Origin: an uncultured bacterium | GTDB lineage: Bacteria > Verrucomicrobiota > Kiritimatiellia > RFP12 > UBA1067 | Assembly (NCBI GenBank): GCA_902763655.1 | Contig: CACWSW010000070.1 | Span: forward strand, 1 to 36,927 | Reading direction: 5' to 3' | Length of the DNA: 36,927 nt | Shown here: piece by piece, positions 32,330-36,927 of the stretch | Position numbering within the stretch: the first letter of the stretch is position 1 | How the letters are laid out: every line of letters starts with the position of its first letter | Notes under the pieces: generated by a model | What the model was told of the DNA's origin: nothing | Database searches by the model: none | Seen by the model: only the letters and a program-made list of their open reading frames with translations | Translations under genes and position numbers: made by a program

Positions 32330-33316
32330 ATGCAACGGAAAACAGGCATTTCAAGGCTCCAACACGCCGTGGCGGCGGACGGCGGGCTTGCGGCGTGGCT
32401 GGCGCGGTACGAGCCGGTCGAGCGCGAGATCATCGAGGCGCACGAGCGGCGCATCGCAAGCCGCATGCGCAACGACGCGCGGCGGCGGGAGGCGGACGCC
32501 CGGGCGTTCGGCGACCTGTGCGAGGCGACCGAGGGCTTCGCCGTCGTCTGGCGGCGCGAGGGGTGGAGCGTGCGCGAGATGGTGCGCTGGGCGGACGGCG
32601 ACGTGCTCACCCTGCTCACGCTCGCCCGGTGGCTGCGCATAGGGGCGACGAGGTGCATCGACCGGGCGCAGAGCCGGCTTAGGCGTCCGCTCTACTACGC
32701 GCGCGAGCGGGCTCGGCGGGAGGCGCTCGCCGAGGAGCGCCGCCGCACGGGCGGGCGGCGCACCACGAACCCATGCCCCACGCGCGAGGAAATCCTGGAC
32801 GCCTGGGTCCACAGGCGGGACTCTCACGCGGCGGCGGTGCGCTTCGGCAGCATGGTGCACGACCTGGAGTGCTACGTGGACAACTCGCTCCTGCGCGACG
32901 AGGACGGGGCGATCGTCGGGCGGCGCGGGGGCGTGAAGGCCTGGCTGCAGGAGAACATCCCCGCGCTATACGTGCGCTACACGACCGTGATGCGCTACAA
33001 GGCGATGGCGAAGAAGCTGCGGCAGGTGGTGGGCCTCGCCGATCCCTTGCCTGCCGGGGCCGTGCTGGCGGAACCGCAGGCGGAGGTGCCGGATCTGGCG
33101 GTGGTGCGGGCGAGAGCCGTGTGGCTGGAGGTGGTCGAGGGCGTGCGGGGCAGCCCGACCGCGCTCATGGAGAGGCTGGACGCGCTGACGGACCCGGAAC
33201 GGGTGGAGGAGGCCAACATGCTCGCCGGATGGCGGGCGAAGTACGAGAATGAGATTACGGGACGTATGAAATCACGATGGTGGCGGCGGATGGCGCGGAA
33301 AAGGGATGTCGGGTAG
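32330..33316 (+). CDS. Unrecognised basic helical protein (328 aa)
   Basis: I do not recognise the family. The product is arginine-rich and mostly helical, with no signal peptide or membrane segment. A long basic helical stretch (CIDRAQSRLRRPLYYARER...) is followed by TREEILDAWVHRRDSH, a linker RDEDGAIVGRRGG, and a compact block KAWLQENIPALYVRYTTVMR-YKAMAKKLRQ that looks like a helix-turn-helix or nucleic-acid-binding unit. No ribosome site precedes the ATG, in keeping with a leaderless message from the promoter 7 nt upstream. It lies between a GH16 gene and a truncated TOTE primase, in a region with other mobile-element debris, so it may itself belong to a mobile element. DNA or RNA binding is inference from charge. 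Confidence 0.7.
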   Translation: MQRKTGISRLQHAVAADGGLAAWLARYEPVEREIIEAHERRIASRMRNDARRREADARAFGDLCEATEGFAVVWRREGWSVREMVRWADGDVLTLLTLARWLRIGATRCIDRAQSRLRRPLYYARERARREALAEERRRTGGRRTTNPCPTREEILDAWVHRRDSHAAAVRFGSMVHDLECYVDNSLLRDEDGAIVGRRGGVKAWLQENIPALYVRYTTVMRYKAMAKKLRQVVGLADPLPAGAVLAEPQAEVPDLAVVRARAVWLEVVEGVRGSPTALMERLDALTDPERVEEANMLAGWRAKYENEITGRMKSRWWRRMARKRDVG

Positions 33317-33427
33317 GTGGGGGACGCGAGACGTATGGTAGATGGAGTATGTGGGACGTTGGGTGTGATATGAGTGTCCGGTTTTATGCTAGGTTAGCAC
33401 TTCACTTCTTCGGAGGTCGAGAGGCAG

Positions 33428-33853
33428 ATGAACGTGACGATGGAATCCCCGCCTGAGGCGAAGGTGCGTCTTTTCCGTGCGCTCTTCCGCGGACGAGAGG
33501 ACGTCTATGCTAGGCGGTACGTGAGTGCGAAATCAGGAAAGAGTGGCTATCCTCCAGCCTGCGCGGTGGAATGGGCAAATGGGCTCTGTGACAAGAAACG
33601 CGTCGCTTGCGCGGTGTGCCCAAACCGGCGCTTTCTGCCGCTTGACGACGAGACCATAAGGATGCATCTGGTGGGACACGATGCAAGATCGCGCGACTTC
33701 ACTATCTTGCTGAAGGGCGAGAAGGAACGGACACCAGGGCGTCCTGCTCCAGAAATAAGAAATAGCGGTCGCGCTTGTCGCGACCGTCAACGGGCAAAGC
33801 CCTTGATCAGCGCGAGGTTCGCCTTCACCATCTCTTCCCAGAGGTCGCGGTAG
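33428..33853 (+). pseudogene. Truncated TOTE conflict-system primase (AEP) N-terminal fragment
   Basis: The first about 95 residues match the N-terminal region of archaeo-eukaryotic primase proteins of TOTE conflict systems: VRLFRALFRGREDVYARRYV, KSGYPPACAVEWANGLC, then a CxxC-type zinc motif in RVACAVCPNRRFLPL, ETIRMHLVGHD and a final RDFTI. In full-length members this leads into the primase catalytic core (FxxxDFD) within a protein of many hundred residues. Here homology stops near 33715 and the frame drifts into unrelated sequence overlapping the end of the antisense GH50 gene. The start is intact: GGAGG lies upstream of the ATG at 33428. So this is a 3'-truncated remnant. The family match is by recalled consensus and the truncation is directly visible. 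Confidence 0.65.
33766..33786 (-). terminator. Hairpin after the GH50-like gene
   Basis: CGGTCGCG and CGCGACCG form a perfect 8-bp stem around a 5-nt loop directly after the TGA of the minus-strand gene. On that strand it is followed by a T-rich stretch (CTATTTCTTATTTCT), so it is a plausible terminator. Confidence 0.55.
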
Positions 33854-35676
33854 GGACGGTCCGTCACGGAGAGAAGCCCCGTGTTGTAGCTCTCGCCGCC
33901 GACGCCCTGAAAGTAGCGTCCAGTGGCGGCCTGGTCGATGAGCGTGAACCACTCCACGCCCACCACGAACCCGAGCTTCGCCGCCTCCGTTACATAGCGA
34001 CCGTACGCCTTGCCGCGTTCGCGCTGCGTGGGCACGTCGAACGTGAACGGTCCCACGTTCGACTCGCGTCCCGCCGAGTAGAAGAACTCGCTCCAGATCT
34101 GCGGCAGGCCGCCGCTCCATTTGTGTACGCGCTGGACGAAAGCCCTGTCGATCTCTCGCGTGTAGTAGTTGACGCTGATCGCGTCAAGGTGCTTCCCGGC
34201 GATGCGGCAGAGCGTCTCGTTGTCCGCTGTCGACGGCATCCAGCGGTTGCCGAGCAGGAGGTGGTTGGGATCGCGCGCGCGGAACGCCTTCTCGATCACG
34301 CTGTAGTACTTCTCGATGAAATTCTCCGCGAACGCCTCGGCCGACTTCCCGGACGCCGTGAACGCGCGCTTCGCCGCCCAACTGTCGTCAAGCGCCGGCA
34401 CGGCGCGGACGATCGCCTCGAACGCCTGTTCGTTGTCAAGGAAGTAGCCGATCAGAAGGTGATCCTCCGAATCCGCACGCACGGCATCGAGCGCCTGCTC
34501 CACGGACTTCACCGTCTCCGCGTCGAACGGATCGAACATCCCGCGCACGGTCGGGATCTTCTTGATGCCCCAGAACGGGAATTGCCGCACGTACGGGAAT
34601 GACGCGGCGCGGGCAGCCGCTGGTACCTCGCCGAACGCGCCCATTGAGTTGAAACCCGCCTGGCGCACGCGCGCGATATTCCGCTTGGCCGTGTCCGTCC
34701 ATTCGTATGAACCGAACTTGCGGACGAGGTTGGCGCGGTAGTGCGAGACGGCGCGCGTGCTCCAGTATGGCTCGTCCGTCTTCCACGCGGCGGTGAAAGG
34801 TCCCTCGTGCGGCGGGATCCACTCGAAGGCGTCCTCGCGCCCCGTGACGTCCGTCAAATCGTCGCCGCCGCCGAACACGCACACGCCGAGATGGAAGAAC
34901 GCGTTGCCGGCCGGGTCGACGAGATAGTGCCGCGCGCCGTGTTTCTCAAGATGGAAGAAGCCGGTCTTCTTCAGTCCGAGCTTCCGCCCCGTGCCCTCCA
35001 CGCCGCCGAAGGCGTCCAGACGGACGCCCGCGCGCGCGAGGCGTCCGGCGAAGTCAAGCGAACGGTAGAACTTCTTTTCGGCGGCGACGTCCGCCTTCAG
35101 CTCCGCCTCGTCCGTGATCTTTCCGGGGAAGTCGCGCGGCGTCTGTCCGAACTTGTCGAGCAGTTTCTTCCGCCCCCGCGCCGGGATGAACGCGTACGTC
35201 ATCTGCCATTCCTTCGTCTCCGCCGGCAGGAAGATGCGGTACTCGAACGTGTTCCAGTTCCACTTGCGGTTGTCCTGCACCTCGAAGTAAGTACCCACGG
35301 GGAAGCCGAGCGTCAGCGTCTCGCCGTTGACGTCCTTCACGGAGATTTCGCGTCCGTTGCCCTTGAACAGCTTCTCATCCAGCCCGAGCGCGAACGGGAA
35401 GGCGCCTTCCTGCGCGTCTACACGCCACGCGCCGCCCTGGATGAAGTTCGGCGGCACGAGCATGGAGAGGAGCATCTGGTTCGACTTCGCCTCTGTGACC
35501 GCGAAGTCCACCGCGCCGTCGGATGCGGCGAGCTTCACCTTGCCCGTCTGGCACTTCAGGCGGAACGTACCCGCGACGGGGCACTCGAACACGACCTTCT
35601 CGCCCTCGAACTTCGCCTCAAACGCCAGCGCCGCACCACAGGCTAAAGTCAGCAGTGTTACCAGTGTTTTTCTCAT
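33787..35676 (-). CDS. Secreted GH50-like (beta-agarase family) glycoside hydrolase
   Basis: A 629-residue secreted enzyme (signal MRKTLVTLLTLACGAALAFE) with an N-terminal beta-sandwich of about 200 residues and a TIM barrel resembling GH50 beta-agarases. Barrel landmarks are GFFHLEKHGARHYLVDPAGN, FFHLGVCVFGGGDD, YFLDNEQAF with the likely acid/base E416 after N415, IWSEFFYSAGRES with the likely nucleophile E530, and GVEWFTLIDQAATGRYFQG followed by YNTGLLSVTDRPY. These match the order of the GH50 consensus. The ATG at 35676 follows AAAGGAAAT. Agar as substrate is not guaranteed, since related GH50-like enzymes in gut or terrestrial PVC bacteria may act on other galactans. The nearest carbohydrate gene is the secreted GH16 on the same strand, and the two are separated by about 1.6 kb. 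Confidence 0.85.
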   Translation of the reverse strand: MRKTLVTLLTLACGAALAFEAKFEGEKVVFECPVAGTFRLKCQTGKVKLAASDGAVDFAVTEAKSNQMLLSMLVPPNFIQGGAWRVDAQEGAFPFALGLDEKLFKGNGREISVKDVNGETLTLGFPVGTYFEVQDNRKWNWNTFEYRIFLPAETKEWQMTYAFIPARGRKKLLDKFGQTPRDFPGKITDEAELKADVAAEKKFYRSLDFAGRLARAGVRLDAFGGVEGTGRKLGLKKTGFFHLEKHGARHYLVDPAGNAFFHLGVCVFGGGDDLTDVTGREDAFEWIPPHEGPFTAAWKTDEPYWSTRAVSHYRANLVRKFGSYEWTDTAKRNIARVRQAGFNSMGAFGEVPAAARAASFPYVRQFPFWGIKKIPTVRGMFDPFDAETVKSVEQALDAVRADSEDHLLIGYFLDNEQAFEAIVRAVPALDDSWAAKRAFTASGKSAEAFAENFIEKYYSVIEKAFRARDPNHLLLGNRWMPSTADNETLCRIAGKHLDAISVNYYTREIDRAFVQRVHKWSGGLPQIWSEFFYSAGRESNVGPFTFDVPTQRERGKAYGRYVTEAAKLGFVVGVEWFTLIDQAATGRYFQGVGGESYNTGLLSVTDRPYRDLWEEMVKANLALIKGFAR

Positions 35677-35729
35677 CGCATAGATTTCCTTTTGTTGAAA
35701 GGAGGTAATTCATAAAACCCTCTTTCGTG

Positions 35730-35776
35730 GCAGTTGCAGATCAAGCCACTCGGCTTGAAATGAATTGCATAACTGC
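35730..35776 (-). promoter_or_regulatory. Nested hairpin in the GH50-like gene leader
   Basis: In the predicted roughly 125-nt leader, GCAGTTATGCA pairs with TGCAACTGC (AT bulge), enclosing a second stem AAGCC/GGCTT. No known riboswitch class is recognised. Confidence 0.45.
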
Positions 35777-35806
35777 AAAAACACAATCAAGGCGTCCACG
35801 GCAATA

Positions 35807-35836
35807 AGTGTAGCAAAAAGCCCGCCGCAGACGCAA
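35807..35836 (-). promoter_or_regulatory. Promoter of the GH50-like gene
   Basis: On the minus strand the -35 is TTGCGT (35836-35831), followed by an 18-nt spacer ending in TGC and a -10 TACACT (35812-35807). The -10 matches that of the tRNA-Pro promoter. Confidence 0.5.
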
Positions 35837-35873
35837 ACGGAAAATGTAAATTTCGGACGTATGTTTCTTCCCA

Positions 35874-35943
35874 AACTCAATGCGACTGGGGTAGTCGCAT
35901 CCACTTGTTCCCAAGCGGGGGATGCGATCGGTGGCATTGAGTT
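35874..35943. repeat. Nested inverted repeat in A+T-richer intergenic DNA
   Basis: AACTCAATGC (35874-35883) pairs with GCATTGAGTT (35934-35943). Inside it TCGCATCC (35895-35902) pairs with GGATGCGA (35920-35927). TTGTTCCCAA occurs twice, once in the loop and once across the right arm. The gene-free stretch 35677-35943 otherwise holds only the GH50 leader and promoter. Confidence 0.7.
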
Positions 35944-36082
35944 GTTCCCAACAGGAAAGGCAGGGGCATCCCCGACGGCCTCACGCTCAGCAAGGAGAAC
36001 ATGGACAAGTTCGACTACCTGCTCGCGACGGCCATCCGCGAGGGCCTCTATCTCACGACGGACCTCTTCGTCTCGCGCAACC
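35944..36082 (+). pseudogene. Glycoside-hydrolase barrel fragment
   Basis: One frame reads RGIPDGLTLSKENMDKFDYL then LATAIREGLYLTTDLFVSR. This resembles the N-terminal barrel helix-strand of GH5-like clan A hydrolases (usually LDRLDYLIAxLKERGIYV). No start codon or signal peptide precedes it, and the frame breaks after VSRN near 36082. It is a short orphan fragment that abuts the inverted repeat on its left and unrelated surface-protein sequence on its right. Confidence 0.5.
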
Positions 36083-36890
36083 GACGTGCAGGGCGGCACG
36101 CTCCGCTTCGGGACGCGCGTCCCCGACGTGCCGACTGGCCTCAACTGGTACTACAGCATGACGCGCTATGCCTATCTCGTCATCGACGGCAAGCGCGTCG
36201 TGCAGGTGGACGACAACCAGGATACGATCAGCGGCACGACAATTGGCTGGAGCCGTTTCTACGTGGGGCCGCCCGTGACGCTGACGGCGGGATGGAAGAC
36301 GTTTTTCCTGCGCTTGGGCAATGGCTGGAACGGGACGTCGGGCCCGGCGGCGAATGCGGATCTCGGCTGGGTGTCGAACTTCGGCATCGGCGTGGACTGG
36401 CAGGGAAGGTGCGTGACGAACAGCGCGAACTACGTGAAGTTCCTCGATCCGGGCGACGGGTCGGTTCGGCGGCGCGGTGGCGTTCGGTCCGGGCACGGTG
36501 TTCGACGTGGGCGACGTGGCGCCGTACACGCCCGTCACGGTGCCTGCGCTGACGGGTGCGCCCACGGTGATGAACGGCGAGGTGCACGTGACGGACACGA
36601 CGTGGACGCTCCGCGCGGCCGACGTGGCGGCGGGCCAGCCGCTGACCGTGGCGGCGGGCGCGAAGGTGAAGTTCGCGGCGGGCACCACGATCGCGGTGCA
36701 GGACGAGGACGACATTCCGCACAACACGGTGAAGGCATATCCCATCCTGCGCGTGGAGGAGGGCGGCACGCTCGACAACGCGCCTGCGTACGCGCGCCCG
36801 CGCGACAGCAAGTGGTTCGCCGAGTGGACGGCGGACAACACGCAGCTGAACCTCGCCTACCACGACGGCTTCTGCATCCTGATCCGGTAG
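36083..36890 (+). pseudogene. Surface-protein C-terminal fragment, PA14-like then beta-strand repeat
   Basis: The frame from 36083 reads VQGGTLRFGTRVPDVPTGLN and a PA14-like segment (YAYLVIDGKRVVQVDD, WSRFYVGPPVTLTAGWKTFF, LRLGNGWNG). Near 36465 it shifts by one and continues as FGGAVAFGPGTVFDVGD, TWTLRAADVAAG, LTVAAGAKVKFAAGTTIAVQ and ends ILIR-stop at 36890. This resembles the C-terminal part of the long autotransporter/adhesin-like proteins common in Kiritimatiellota relatives. It lacks a start and has at least one frameshift, so it is decayed or misassembled. Only 37 nt remain to the window edge, with nothing recognisable. Confidence 0.55.
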
Positions 36891-36927
36891 CGCCCTGCCA
36901 AGACCTCTCTTTGCTTTCGCTGCCGGG

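Noticed and set aside
35710-36144. 144-codon minus-strand ORF over the inverted repeat
   Set aside because: It has no family similarity or ribosome site, overlaps promoter and repeat elements, and runs into hydrolase debris on the other strand.

Overview
The window is one G+C-rich bacterial chromosome segment (about 60-65% G+C by eye). It suggests an anaerobic, polysaccharide-degrading member of the PVC superphylum, most like Kiritimatiellota/Verrucomicrobiota. The reasons are a HzsA-like di-haem protein, secreted GH16 and GH50-like hydrolases, a Tat-exported Gfo/Idh/MocA dehydrogenase beside a Tat-exported sugar isomerase, a PPi-type phosphofructokinase, PA14/beta-strand-repeat surface-protein debris and a TOTE primase remnant. 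The taxonomic placement is inference; there is no rRNA gene here.

Layout. 1-5.07 kb: a large alpha-2-macroglobulin-like protein with an N-terminal LysM and a CLEQ thioester, open at the left edge and broken by a frameshift near 4030. 5.07-17.06 kb, all on the minus strand and probably one transcription unit read right to left: an N-terminally short yggS, a 2199-residue protein ending in a PI3/4-kinase-like domain, a small frameshifted CesT-chaperone-like ORF, two shorter paralogues of the giant protein's N-terminal module, and a xylulokinase-type sugar kinase. This cluster is the most novel part of the window. Its layout (large modular protein with kinase-like tail, overlapping small acidic chaperone-like gene, shared N-terminal module) is what a secreted effector locus would look like.

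17.1-21.65 kb, plus strand: tRNA-Pro(GGG) with its own promoter and terminator, then ribH, pfp, a divergent HAD-like protein, mazG and ispH. 21.7-29.3 kb, plus strand: Tat-exported sugar isomerase, a secreted toroid-repeat protein, Gfo/Idh/MocA oxidoreductase, aspartate carbamoyltransferase, a DUF975-like membrane protein and a HzsA-related di-haem protein. Several start/stop pairs overlap, so this is probably an operon. 29.3-32.2 kb, minus: a secreted GH16 enzyme. 32.3-33.3 kb, plus: an unrecognised basic protein, possibly leaderless. 33.4-33.8 kb: a truncated TOTE primase. 33.8-35.7 kb, minus: a secreted GH50-like enzyme with a structured leader. 35.7-36.9 kb: A+T-rich inverted repeats and broken surface/glycosidase gene fragments.

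Two genome-level themes stand out. Short A+T-richer tandem repeats, purine-rich on the coding strand, sit at gene junctions (mazG/ispH, pyrB/DUF975) and also inside genes. The best case is a 21 x 9-nt array inserted in frame in ispH. The second theme is that nearly every promoter I could recognise has an extended -10 (TGn then TAnnnT-like), most with a 17-nt spacer.
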